A stretch of 17,871 nt of DNA from Bacteroides sp. CAG:144 (GTDB lineage Bacteria; Bacteroidota; Bacteroidia; Bacteroidales; UBA11471). How positions within the stretch are numbered: the first letter of the stretch is position 1; every line of letters begins with the position of its first letter. Where the stretch lies: NCBI GenBank assembly GCA_000434215.1, contig HF999731.1, forward strand, positions 73,299 to 91,169. Reading direction: 5' to 3'. A program made the position numbers and the translations under genes. The notes under the pieces were generated by a model that was not told the DNA's origin, did not search any database, and was given only the letters and a program-made list of their open reading frames with translations. Shown here in pieces: positions 6,845 to 14,075 of the stretch.

Positions 6845-7754
6845 TTCGGGGTGTATTTGACAACAACATAAAACAATCTTCCACCGTAGGCTTTATCTCG
6901 GTTATACCCACGTCGGAATATCCTTTTGACTCCAAATATGCCGCCAAACCGGAAACTCCCGACTGCTCCGTAAACGTAGCGTGGCAAGCGATCCCGAACG
7001 AAAAAGCCGAGTCGATAAACCGGTAACCGCGCAAATCATTCAACAGCTTATGCATCTGCCGGGAATGGACCGCATATATCGGTTTCGGGTAACGGGCTAT
7101 GATATTTGCAGGCGTATCTATCTGCATAAACCGGCCGCCTTGTATCAAGGCGATACGGTCGCAAAGCGAGGCCTCGTCCATATAAGGAGTCGATACCAGA
7201 ATCGTCAGCCCCTGTTTTTTCAACTTTATCAGCATTTCCCAAAACTCTTTGCGGGATACAGGATCGACCCCCGTCGTCGGCTCGTCGAGAAAAAGAACCG
7301 AAGGCTTATGTATAAGCGCGCAACTCAATGCCAATTTTTGCTTCATTCCTCCGGAGAGTTTCCCGGCTTTCCGGTGTTTAAACGGTTCTATCTGCCGGTA
7401 TATATCGGCTATCAAGTGATAATTTTCTTCGATGGTCGTATGAAAAACCGTAGCGAAAAAAGCGAGATTTTCTTCCACCGTCAAATCCTGATACAAGGAA
7501 AAACGCCCGGGCATATATCCTATGCGATTGCGTATCTCCCGATAGTCTTTCACGACATCGAGCCCTGTTACGGTCGCTGTTCCCGCATCGGCCAGAATAA
7601 GCGTTGTCAAAATTCTGAAAAGCGTCGTTTTCCCCGCGCCATCAGGTCCTATGATTCCGTAAATCTCCTCGGGATCCACATCAAAAGATATATCGCCCAA
7701 TGCCCGCACATTCCCATACGATTTGCCTATATGATGTGCCGAAATACTATACAT
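6834..7754 (-). CDS. ABC exporter ATPase A (altered Q- and H-loops)
   Basis: This 306-residue protein starts at the ATG at 7754, ten bases after the winged-helix stop with AAGG just upstream; a GTG at 7781 would add nine residues and overlap that gene. Walker A GPDGAGKT (36-43), a canonical LSGGM signature (133-137) and Walker B VLFLDE (153-158) are intact. Two catalytic helpers are changed: the Q-loop position reads MPGRF (G83 instead of Gln) and the switch-histidine position reads STPYMDEA (P190 instead of His). A C-terminal extension of about 90 residues, without obvious relatives to me, follows the ATPase core. It corresponds to the N-terminal half of the fused E. coli YbhF ATPase and likely forms an asymmetric dimer with ATPase B. 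Confidence 0.93.
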   Translation of the reverse strand: MYSISAHHIGKSYGNVRALGDISFDVDPEEIYGIIGPDGAGKTTLFRILTTLILADAGTATVTGLDVVKDYREIRNRIGYMPGRFSLYQDLTVEENLAFFATVFHTTIEENYHLIADIYRQIEPFKHRKAGKLSGGMKQKLALSCALIHKPSVLFLDEPTTGVDPVSRKEFWEMLIKLKKQGLTILVSTPYMDEASLCDRIALIQGGRFMQIDTPANIIARYPKPIYAVHSRQMHKLLNDLRGYRFIDSAFSFGIACHATFTEQSGVSGLAAYLESKGYSDVGITEIKPTVEDCFMLLSNTPRNGK

Positions 7755-7764
7755 CGCCTTGTTT

Positions 7765-8001
7765 TTAATAATATTTTTCACTTATAGGGGTAACCAACTC
7801 TGCCAACAACACGCCGTCGTCATCGTGCAAGACAACCAGATTTTCCCGTATCAACCAACCGAGCGAAAGCAATACATGTTCTTTCTCATAATAGGTATGC
7901 GCCGCGATGCCTTGCACGCTCATACATTTCTCATCGATCAGCAACTGCCAGATACGGTAGGCCTTATCGTTTATGCTCAATCTTACCATAGCAGGATTCA
8001 C
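7765..8001 (-). CDS. Small winged-helix domain protein (DUF2582-like)
   Basis: This 78-residue protein matches the pattern of the PF10771 (DUF2582) winged-helix family from memory: AYRIWQLLIDEK, a short second helix, then EHVLLSLGWLIRENLVVLHDDDG forming the recognition helix and wing. It could bind DNA, but many such small domains act in protein contacts. The GTG at 8001 overlaps the TGA of the adaptor gene (GTGA), which suggests coupled translation; an ATG at 7989 is a possible alternative, giving 74 residues. It lies between the adaptor and ATPase A, an unusual position for a regulator, and has no other partner in the window. It is short but well embedded in the operon, so I consider it a real gene. 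Confidence 0.82.
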   Translation of the reverse strand: MNPAMVRLSINDKAYRIWQLLIDEKCMSVQGIAAHTYYEKEHVLLSLGWLIRENLVVLHDDDGVLLAELVTPISEKYY

Positions 8002-8912
8002 TTATTTATTTTTATCTCGCCGTACATACCACGCTTTATATATCCGTCGTTTTTCACGGCAATCTTTACGGCATACACTAAATTGGCGCGCTCATCACGG
8101 GTCTGAATCGTTTTGGGCGTAAACTCTGACTTATCGGAGATCCATGTTACCGTACCGTCGTATAGCCGCCGTCCCGAAACTCCTTCATCGGCAAATACGC
8201 TTACGGGTTGTCCTATCTTCATCGATGTCAACCGGTCGGCCGTGATATAAACCCTCAAAAACAGATTCTCCATATCGGCCACCTTGAACAGCGCCCGTCC
8301 CTGCGCAGCCAACTCTCCGGGCTCAGCATACTTCGACAAAATCGTTCCGTCGATCGGGCTCGAAATACGATTTTTCACGATTTGGTCTTCAATCTGTGCA
8401 ATCTGCGCCGACAATGCGAGCAACTCTCCCCCGACACTGCGGTTGTTGTTTTCCAGCGTTTCGATTTGCGCCGACAGTTGCTTGTCGAGCAAAGCAAGCT
8501 GCGCATTGATGTCGTCGAGCTGTTTCTGATTGGCAGCATTCGACTCTACCAGATTTTCAAACCTCGCCTGTTCTTTCTTCTGTGTGGCAATCTGCTGTTG
8601 CAAGGAAGCGATCTGCCTCGATATATCATAACGACGACTCTCGACCGAAACCTTATTGGCCAGCAGCTGCTCTTTTTTCAGGTACAACTGCACGGTGTCG
8701 ATACACCCCAGTTGCGAACCGGCAGTAACTTCACATCCTTCCTCGATATTCAATTCGACAAGTTCGCCTGTACCTTGCGCCGAAACGATTACTTCGGTCG
8801 CCTCGAACACACCCGAGGCATCGTATTCCCCGTTTTTATCCCGGCAAGACGAAAAGAACAAAAGCGACACGGCTGCCCATACGGCTCCTCTTTTCATTTC
8901 TGTAAATTTCAT
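7998..8912 (-). CDS. HlyD-family periplasmic adaptor lipoprotein
   Basis: The 304-residue adaptor joins inner-membrane transporter and outer-membrane channel. An N-terminal signal with lipobox FSSC (C23) indicates a lipid anchor. Two lipoyl half-motifs (GTGELVELNIEEGCEVTAGS at about 47-66 and SSPIDGTILSKYAEPGE at about 194-210) flank a long coiled-coil hairpin (about 75-185), rich in Q, L, E and K heptads. A beta-barrel segment follows to the C-terminus. The ATG at 8912 is preceded by AGGATTAT, giving a reasonable ribosome site; a second ATG at 8897 is possible. It starts 12 bases after tolC stops and its TGA overlaps the next gene. E. coli YbhG and EmrA/MacA-type adaptors have the same plan. 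Confidence 0.93.
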   Translation of the reverse strand: MKFTEMKRGAVWAAVSLLFFSSCRDKNGEYDASGVFEATEVIVSAQGTGELVELNIEEGCEVTAGSQLGCIDTVQLYLKKEQLLANKVSVESRRYDISRQIASLQQQIATQKKEQARFENLVESNAANQKQLDDINAQLALLDKQLSAQIETLENNNRSVGGELLALSAQIAQIEDQIVKNRISSPIDGTILSKYAEPGELAAQGRALFKVADMENLFLRVYITADRLTSMKIGQPVSVFADEGVSGRRLYDGTVTWISDKSEFTPKTIQTRDERANLVYAVKIAVKNDGYIKRGMYGEIKINK

Positions 8913-8924
8913 ATAATCCTATTT

Positions 8925-10199
8925 TTAATTGTTTGTTATATACTTTAAGTCATACATCGCCAACAGGAGTTCTATTTCATGAAAGATTTTATCCTGTACG
9001 GCCAACTGCTCGGCATTGACGTCCCGCATGAAATCGGTTCCCGACAGGGTGCCATTAGCCACTTTCGCAACAGAAGCCTCCTTCACCGAATTACGCAAAG
9101 CGATGATTTCGTCATCGTAACGAAGCTGCTTTACATATTTTTCGATCTCATTATTTTTCTGTGTCATGTCAAGATCGAGATTGAAAAGGAACGTCTCCCG
9201 CTGCAACTCGACAGCCCTCACGTTGTCGCGCAACTGCCGTTTACTGTTGCGCCGCGTATAGAAATTCCCCATATTCCACGACAATTTCACCCCTGCTACA
9301 TAATACGCGGCAAAGTCGTCTTCGAGCATATTCAGTCCGGGTTTCCCGTAACCGCCCGTAAAGAAGAGCCCGAATTTAGGCATCAACCCCGAAACGATTT
9401 CCTTGTCTTTAACCTGCAAATGCCGTATCTGGGAATCATACAACTGCAATTCCAGACGATTGACCTCTCCACCGGCCCGCAGTACCGCCGGTTTCACAAA
9501 CTCCACATCTTCGCCGATCGGCTCACCCACCAGCCGGGACAACATCTCGACATAGGCCTTGCGGGTAGATACGAACTGAATACGGCTTTGCTCGGCTTTC
9601 AAACGGTTGATTTTTACCGCGTCCAAATCGGACTGGTTACCGACCCCGTTCGCTATATACGACTCTATCTGCCGGTAGTTGCGCTCCAACTCTTCCTGAT
9701 ATAATTTATTCTGTCGTATCTGTGCATCGGCCAGCAATATTCCGAAGAAAATCTGATTGACACGCTCATTTACCTTGTAAAGCGCAACTTCGGTATTTTT
9801 CTTTTCGACTTCGGCCGACATGCGTATATCGTCTTTGCGAAATCGGGTGGCCCCTCCGTCCCAAATGGTCTGAGTAATATCGACCGTCGCCCCGTACTGG
9901 TCTTTACTCAATGTGGGTATCTCGACACCCGATATACCCAGACGGGAAAAATTGAACGGCAACTTGGTAACATCGGACTGATAAGAAGCCTTTGCCGAAA
10001 AAGAGATCTGCGGCAAATATCCCTTATTGGCATTCGACACGCTGTACTCGCGACTTTTCTCGATCAGGTCATACTGTTTTATAAGAGGATAATTGGCCTG
10101 AGCTTTCCGATAACACTCCTCTATGGTTATCTCCCTCCCCCACACAGGTATACTCACCCACAAGGCAATTATACCGAGAACGATTTGTTTCTTATCCAT
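8925..10199 (-). CDS. TolC-family outer-membrane efflux channel
   Basis: The 424-residue product has an N-terminal signal peptide (about 1-21, hydrophobic core IVLGIIALWVSIPVWG) and the two-fold OEP repeat: the first from ITIEECYRKAQANYP through the long helices (about 24-225), the second after about 235 to the end. Features such as QTIWDGGATR (about 109-118) and the NYRQIESYIANGVGNQSDLDAVK helix (about 173-195) fit the TolC alpha-barrel. The length is normal for the family. It is the first structural gene of the exporter operon, 12 bases before the adaptor gene and 87 bases after the tetR stop. A putative operator sits just upstream (10217-10233); no convincing -7/-33 promoter was seen there, so it may be read from the tetR promoter. 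Confidence 0.93.
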   Translation of the reverse strand: MDKKQIVLGIIALWVSIPVWGREITIEECYRKAQANYPLIKQYDLIEKSREYSVSNANKGYLPQISFSAKASYQSDVTKLPFNFSRLGISGVEIPTLSKDQYGATVDITQTIWDGGATRFRKDDIRMSAEVEKKNTEVALYKVNERVNQIFFGILLADAQIRQNKLYQEELERNYRQIESYIANGVGNQSDLDAVKINRLKAEQSRIQFVSTRKAYVEMLSRLVGEPIGEDVEFVKPAVLRAGGEVNRLELQLYDSQIRHLQVKDKEIVSGLMPKFGLFFTGGYGKPGLNMLEDDFAAYYVAGVKLSWNMGNFYTRRNSKRQLRDNVRAVELQRETFLFNLDLDMTQKNNEIEKYVKQLRYDDEIIALRNSVKEASVAKVANGTLSGTDFMRDVNAEQLAVQDKIFHEIELLLAMYDLKYITNN

Positions 10200-10216
10200 A
10201 TTTTGATCATATTATT

Positions 10217-10233
10217 TAATCATACAATTAAAT
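10217..10233. promoter_or_regulatory. Putative TetR operator upstream of tolC
   Basis: TAATCATACAATTAAAT matches 14 of 17 bases with a site at 10935-10951 upstream of tetR. It also sits in a symmetrical element, ATTTAAT-N6-ATTAAAT (10214-10233), which suits a dimeric repressor. It lies 18 bases upstream of the tolC ATG. The pairing of two near-identical sites before tolC and tetR is what supports the call. Confidence 0.5.
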
Positions 10234-10235
10234 CA

Positions 10236-10275
10236 TAAAGAAAAAAATACCGCCCGTTCTTCACGCACGGCATAA
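10236..10275 (-). terminator. Weak possible terminator after tetR
   Basis: On the minus strand, a short CCGT/ACGG hairpin (within 10253-10271) is followed by a run of seven T (10242-10248). The stem has only four clean pairs, so this is at best an attenuator between tetR and tolC rather than a full stop. Confidence 0.25.
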
Positions 10276-10286
10276 TATATAAGAAT

Positions 10287-10925
10287 TCATTTCCTTATTT
10301 GACGCAAAACAATATCGACAACCTCCTTTTTCCGTATATCCAGATGTTCATCGACCTGTTCATCGGTCAGATTGAGACTCTTTTGCAAAATCGGTCCTAT
10401 AATAAAAGGCGCTATATCCAAAGACACGATTGTGAGTACCAAGTTCAATGTCGTAATAGGACGGATCGTCCCTTTTTCGATTTCCGCCCGCAAAGTCTCA
10501 TCGATTTTAGCGAATACCAATGACGCCTGTTGCTTTATCTTATCGAACATAAATCCGAAACGTTCCATATCGGACAATACCTCTGTCAGAACAAATGGAA
10601 CTAAACGAGGATTACTCCTGAAAAACTCGAAATGCACGTCGACCATTTTTCGTATCTTATCTTCGAGCGTCTGAGCCTCGGAATTGATATTCAAGAAATT
10701 CGTTACGATAAAACGTACTTTTTCCTCAAAAATCTTTTCAAACAAATTGTCTTTCGTCCTGAAATAGTAATGAACCAGCGCTTGGTTACAACCGGCACGC
10801 TTGGCGATCTGCATCGTGGTTGTCGATGCGAAACCTTGCTCCATGAACAACTTTTCCGCAGCTTCGAGAATCGCCGCTTCTGTATTTTCTCCTCGCTTCT
10901 GTATTTTCTCCTCGCTTCTCATCAT
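10287..10925 (-). CDS. TetR/AcrR-family transcriptional regulator
   Basis: The 212-residue product has a TetR N-terminal DNA-binding domain: ILEAAEKLFMEQGFASTTTM (19-38), recognition helix region IAKRAGCNQALVHYYF (40-55) and KDNLFEKIFEEKV (58-70), followed by an all-helical ligand domain of normal length. Located first in the exporter cluster, same strand, it is the likely repressor of the operon and of itself, as CecR is for YbhGFSR in E. coli. The start is odd. A 19-bp tandem duplication (10876-10913) shifts the frame, so the ORF now opens with ATG-ATG at 10925 or 10922, whereas with one copy the frame would open at an ATG at 10941. Residues 1-17 (MMRSEEKIQKRGENTEA) derive largely from the duplication. 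Confidence 0.93.
   Translation of the reverse strand: MMRSEEKIQKRGENTEAAILEAAEKLFMEQGFASTTTMQIAKRAGCNQALVHYYFRTKDNLFEKIFEEKVRFIVTNFLNINSEAQTLEDKIRKMVDVHFEFFRSNPRLVPFVLTEVLSDMERFGFMFDKIKQQASLVFAKIDETLRAEIEKGTIRPITTLNLVLTIVSLDIAPFIIGPILQKSLNLTDEQVDEHLDIRKKEVVDIVLRQIRK
10876..10913 (-). repeat. 19-bp tandem duplication at the 5' end of tetR
   Basis: The plus-strand unit GCTTCTGTATTTTCTCCTC occurs at 10876-10894 and again at 10895-10913 without a mismatch, followed by six bases of a third copy (10914-10919). Nineteen is not a multiple of three, so copy number sets the tetR reading frame relative to upstream ATG codons. Confidence 0.95.
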
Positions 10926-10934
10926 CAGATATAT

Positions 10935-10951
10935 TAATCATTCGATTTAAT
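10935..10951. promoter_or_regulatory. Putative TetR operator upstream of tetR
   Basis: TAATCATTCGATTTAAT shares 14 of 17 bases with the site before tolC (10217-10233). It lies directly downstream of the predicted -7 element (10954-10961), so a bound repressor would cover the expected start of transcription. This fits autoregulation. The half-sites ATTAA and TTAAT (10933-10937 and 10947-10951) are inverted. Confidence 0.5.
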
Positions 10952-10953
10952 TA

Positions 10954-10985
10954 CAAAATTAAAACACATAATCAATACTTCCAAA
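10954..10985 (-). promoter_or_regulatory. Bacteroidetes-type promoter for tetR (and exporter operon)
   Basis: On the minus strand, TTTG (10985-10982) and TAATTTTG (10961-10954) are separated by exactly 20 bases, an excellent match to the -33/-7 pattern. Predicted transcription begins just below 10954, leaving only about 8 bases before the ATG at 10941 and about 24 before the ATG at 10925. Confidence 0.75.
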
Positions 10986-11057
10986 TATTTTGGAGATTAT
11001 TTTCCAAAAAAATTTCTTCCAAACAAAGCAAAGGATAAATAACGTACTATATATCAA

Positions 11058-11098
11058 TAAAAAAAACGAACAGTAACCTTGTGGGATTACTGTTCGTT
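11058..11098 (-). terminator. Intrinsic terminator after aldo/keto reductase gene
   Basis: A perfect 12-bp stem (11065-11076 with 11087-11098) around a ten-base loop, followed on the minus strand by a run of T (complement of the A run at 11058-11064). It lies 25 bases past the aldo/keto reductase stop, so it ends the three-gene set to its right and insulates tetR. Confidence 0.85.
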
Positions 11099-11123
11099 AA
11101 AAGAAAGAAATGCCGACACAAAA

Positions 11124-11960
11124 CTATAACTTTATCAACATCTCTATAAAAGAAGGGTCATAATGAGAAAAGAAAAGCGATTCTTTTTTGTCGAGCGTTT
11201 CAATGGTCGCCATATCATCGGCCGACAATGAAAAATCGAACACCGCAAAATTTTCTGCCATTCTCTCCCTATGCGTCGACTTGGGAATCACCACAATACC
11301 ACGTTGTATCAAAAATCGCAAAGCCACTTGGGCAACAGACTTGCCATACTTATCTGCAACCGCCGACAACACCGGATCGGTAAAGAAATGATTGCGACCC
11401 TCGGCAAACGGCCCCCACGACATGAGCTGCGTCCCGAAAGGCTGCATCACTTCCCGCAGCTTCTCTTGCTGGTTGAACACATGTGTCTCGACTTGATTGA
11501 CGGCGGGAACAACTTCGCAAAAGTGCGCCAAATCGACAAAACGGTCGGGATAAAAATTGGAAACGCCGATAGCCCTCGCCTTACCTGCCCGATAGGCCTC
11601 TTCCATCGCCCGGTAAGTCCCGTAATAGTCATTGAACGGCTGATGTATAAGAAGCAAATCGACATAATCGCTTTGCAACTTTTTCAATGATTCGTCGATG
11701 GAAAGCCGGGCTTTTTCATAACCTCCGTTTGAAATCCAGACTTTTGTCGTGATAAATAATTCATGACGCGGCACGCCGCTTCTCTTTACGGCACGCCCCA
11801 CACCTTCCTCATTGTGATAGGCTTGTGCCGTATCGATAGAGCGATACCCCACTGCAATGGCATCGGCCACACAACGTTCGCACTCCTCGGGAGTTACCTG
11901 ATATACACCATAACCCAAAATCGGCATTTCTACACCATTGTTCAATTTCACTGTTTCCAT
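11124..11960 (-). CDS. Aldo/keto reductase
   Basis: The 278-residue TIM-barrel oxidoreductase reduces carbonyls with NADPH in the cytoplasm. The catalytic tetrad is readable: D43 (SIDTAQAY), Y48, K73 (TTKVW) and H106 (LLIHQP). The cofactor phosphate-binding segment IPKSTHRERMAEN lies at 225-237. The overall pattern resembles the AKR5-type 2,5-diketo-D-gluconate reductases, but the substrate cannot be told. It begins 35 bases after the end of the cupin/CMD gene with no promoter visible between, and the terminator at 11058-11098 follows, so it is the last gene of a three-gene set with the O-acetyltransferase. The gap is AT-rich and lacks a strong ribosome site. Confidence 0.95.
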   Translation of the reverse strand: METVKLNNGVEMPILGYGVYQVTPEECERCVADAIAVGYRSIDTAQAYHNEEGVGRAVKRSGVPRHELFITTKVWISNGGYEKARLSIDESLKKLQSDYVDLLLIHQPFNDYYGTYRAMEEAYRAGKARAIGVSNFYPDRFVDLAHFCEVVPAVNQVETHVFNQQEKLREVMQPFGTQLMSWGPFAEGRNHFFTDPVLSAVADKYGKSVAQVALRFLIQRGIVVIPKSTHRERMAENFAVFDFSLSADDMATIETLDKKESLFFSHYDPSFIEMLIKL

Positions 11961-11995
11961 TTTTATTTTCTTTATAATTAATTTTAATCCCGCTT

Positions 11996-13270
11996 TTACT
12001 TCTTCTCGGGTATCACCTCATTGAGGCAGGCTATGGCATTGAGTGTACGCGGATACCCGATGTAAGGCAATAACTGCGTCGTTACAGCCAATAATACCGC
12101 CTTATCATTCCCGACATTCACATTCCCCTGAATATGACTTTTCACTTGCGGTTCGCAACCGCCCAAAGATATGAGCATAGCGTATGTAAGCAACTCACGC
12201 ATAGGCGTATCGAAGACTCGGCGCGTCTGATAATCTCCGAAACAGTTGGCAGAGAGATATTGTTGTATATGCAACTGATTGGCTGGTGCAGTTTGGCGCA
12301 TTTTATCTATATGCTCCCCGAAAATAGATTTTTGCAAAGCAAGACCTTTTTCCATGCGTGTATCGGGTGTCGTAACCGATTGCGGTTCGAGCGGAAGTTT
12401 CACGCCCCGCTCTGCCAGAAACTCATTGGCGACACCGAGCAAACTCGCAACTCGGGCCATACCTACATAAGGTACGGCATGATAAAGGACTTCTTTTATC
12501 TCCATCGGAGATATGCCATTGGCATAAGCCGCCACAAGCATTTGACGATACAGCCCCTCTGTATTTTGGGCAATTGTCGATGCCATCGTTACGAGAATAC
12601 GGGTACGAACATCGAGATCTCCATACTGCTGCGTTTCTCCGAAAGCAAAATTCCCGAATATTTCGGCCAACTCGGGATCAGTCGTATCAAGAGTTGACGA
12701 CGAAGCCGGAAACCACGCCCGGATATTCTTCGTTGCATTTTCGGATAAGCGTACCCCTGTCGATGTCGCTTCGGCATACTGGCGGTCATCGACCGGATCG
12801 AACCATGTATTTTTGTTGGAAGAAGGATTGCACTCGATCGCCAAATGCGAGAACCAGCTGTCGGGCGCAGCACCGTGCCAATGTACGACATTGGGAGCTA
12901 TCTCCACCACATTGCCGGGTAAAAGCAATTGCGCAGGCTTCCCTTTTTCCTGATAATACCCGCGACCACCCACAGCAATAAGAATCTGTCCTCCCGTATG
13001 GCTGTGCCAATTGTTCCGACAACCGGGCTCGAACGTAACATTGGAAATAGGCACATTCAAATCCTTATCGGTAGCCAAACGTGCCAGCCACGATTTACCG
13101 GTAAAATATTGCTGATAAGCCACATTCTCATTGCCTATCGGAAAGGCACTGATGTTTTGAAGAATTTCTTTTGTTTTCATAGAACCATCATTTTGTGCAT
13201 GAAGTCCGGCATCGATACCCCACAGTGCCGTAACCACAGCAATAACCGTAAAAAATTTTTTCATTCCCAT
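11996..13270 (-). CDS. Exported cupin plus tandem carboxymuconolactone-decarboxylase-like protein
   Basis: The 424-residue protein carries an N-terminal signal peptide (about 1-26, core FFTVIAVVTALWGIDAG, probable cut near HAQ), so it acts in the periplasm or beyond. A cupin domain (about 55-150) has the first metal motif NNWHSHTGGQ (H89, H91, with Q95 where Glu is usual) and second-motif histidines in VVHWH (H130, H132). Two carboxymuconolactone-decarboxylase-like helical domains follow (about 195-285 and 310-420). Neither has the CxxC pair of AhpD peroxidase relatives, so a redox AhpD role is unlikely. The two starts, ATG at 13270 and 13264, differ by two residues. It is 90 bases downstream of the O-acetyltransferase gene and 35 upstream of the aldo/keto reductase. 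The reaction is unknown; the domain set suggests oxidation of small organic molecules, but I would not go further. Confidence 0.88.
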   Translation of the reverse strand: MGMKKFFTVIAVVTALWGIDAGLHAQNDGSMKTKEILQNISAFPIGNENVAYQQYFTGKSWLARLATDKDLNVPISNVTFEPGCRNNWHSHTGGQILIAVGGRGYYQEKGKPAQLLLPGNVVEIAPNVVHWHGAAPDSWFSHLAIECNPSSNKNTWFDPVDDRQYAEATSTGVRLSENATKNIRAWFPASSSTLDTTDPELAEIFGNFAFGETQQYGDLDVRTRILVTMASTIAQNTEGLYRQMLVAAYANGISPMEIKEVLYHAVPYVGMARVASLLGVANEFLAERGVKLPLEPQSVTTPDTRMEKGLALQKSIFGEHIDKMRQTAPANQLHIQQYLSANCFGDYQTRRVFDTPMRELLTYAMLISLGGCEPQVKSHIQGNVNVGNDKAVLLAVTTQLLPYIGYPRTLNAIACLNEVIPEKK

Positions 13271-13360
13271 ATTATTTTATATTTCCTATTTCTGTGATCG
13301 ACTCTCCACAAACCGGCAATACCGAATACGCCCCACCATCTTGCCAGCCCCGATTAGCCA

Positions 13361-13903
13361 CTACTCCGTTCTTGCTTGTGCAAGCGTCTTGACGACACGA
13401 GCCGGATTCCCGACGATAACCGTATTGGCCTCGACATCGCGTGTTACGACACTTCCCGCTCCCACGACGGCATTCTCTCCGACCGTTACACCGGGCAGAA
13501 TCGTCGCTCCGGCTCCGATCCAGCAATTTCTTTTGAGAACAACCGGTTTACAGGTAAGTATCTGATGGTCATACAAGTCATGATTGTTCGATATCAGTTG
13601 CACATTGGCAGCGACCAATACATCGTCTTCTATCGTAAAGCCTCCGGCCGCCATAAACAGCGCATTGTTCATTACCACGACATTCTTCCCTATACTCACG
13701 CTATTCCCGCGCACGACGGTCAACGGCGGCATAACCCGGCTGCCAACGCCTATATGCCCCAGAAACAGCTCTTCCACGAGCTTATCGTACTCCTCGGTAA
13801 ACGGCATCGTGTGATTGATTTTAAAACATAACTGCGCACAACGACGGCTCTCGGCCGGGTCGGCCTGCTCTGCCACACGCATATCGATTCGTTTTTCTTC
13901 CAT
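13361..13903 (-). CDS. Sugar O-acetyltransferase (left-handed beta-helix, maltose/galactoside type)
   Basis: The 180-residue protein has the LacA/Maa plan: a short helical N-terminus (about 1-50), then hexapeptide coils (about 60-165) such as VSIGKNVVVMNN and IGAGATILPGVTVGENAVVGAGSVV. Catalytic histidine H108 lies in SNNHDLYD. It would transfer acetyl from acetyl-CoA to a sugar hydroxyl in the cytoplasm. Length is normal for the family (about 180-200). It is the first gene of a three-gene set with the exported cupin/CMD protein and the aldo/keto reductase; the 90-base gap to the next gene makes co-transcription likely but not certain. A -7-like element (TATTTTTG on the minus strand, 13937-13930) lies 27 bases upstream, without a clear -33 partner. 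Confidence 0.93.
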   Translation of the reverse strand: MEEKRIDMRVAEQADPAESRRCAQLCFKINHTMPFTEEYDKLVEELFLGHIGVGSRVMPPLTVVRGNSVSIGKNVVVMNNALFMAAGGFTIEDDVLVAANVQLISNNHDLYDHQILTCKPVVLKRNCWIGAGATILPGVTVGENAVVGAGSVVTRDVEANTVIVGNPARVVKTLAQARTE

Positions 13904-13929
13904 ATCGTTGATTTTATTTTTCGATGATA

Positions 13930-13937
13930 CAAAAATA
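13930..13937 (-). promoter_or_regulatory. Possible -7 element for the O-acetyltransferase operon
   Basis: TATTTTTG on the minus strand fits TAnnTTTG and lies 27 bases from the ATG at 13903. No TTTG-like -33 element sits at the usual 19-21 base spacing, so this is a weaker call than the other promoters here. Confidence 0.4.
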
Positions 13938-13983
13938 GAGCTATCCTTTCCGTTTTACGATAAACAAATTACAGATATTCATA

Positions 13984-14004
13984 CCATTTTTACCGAAAAA
14001 ATGG
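13984..14004. other. AT-rich hairpin between divergent promoters
   Basis: CCATTTTT (13984-13991) pairs with AAAAATGG (13997-14004) around a five-base loop. It lies between the divergent O-acetyltransferase and tRNA-Leu promoters. No coding sequence is present here. The role is unknown; a binding site or chance symmetry are both possible. Confidence 0.35.
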
Positions 14005-14075
14005 CAGCAAAACCATTATAGCACGACGAAAAATAGGACAAAAACAGCTGAAATGAAATTTCACAAAAACAGAAT

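Noticed and set aside
7755..7781. GTG start at 7781 for ATPase A
   Set aside because: It would overlap the winged-helix gene by 17 bases and add nine residues before the family-typical start. The ATG at 7754 has AAGG directly upstream, though the GTG cannot be fully excluded.
6981..7787. 268-codon plus-strand frame opposite ATPase A
   Set aside because: It is a shadow of the ATPase gene, which has intact Walker motifs on the minus strand.
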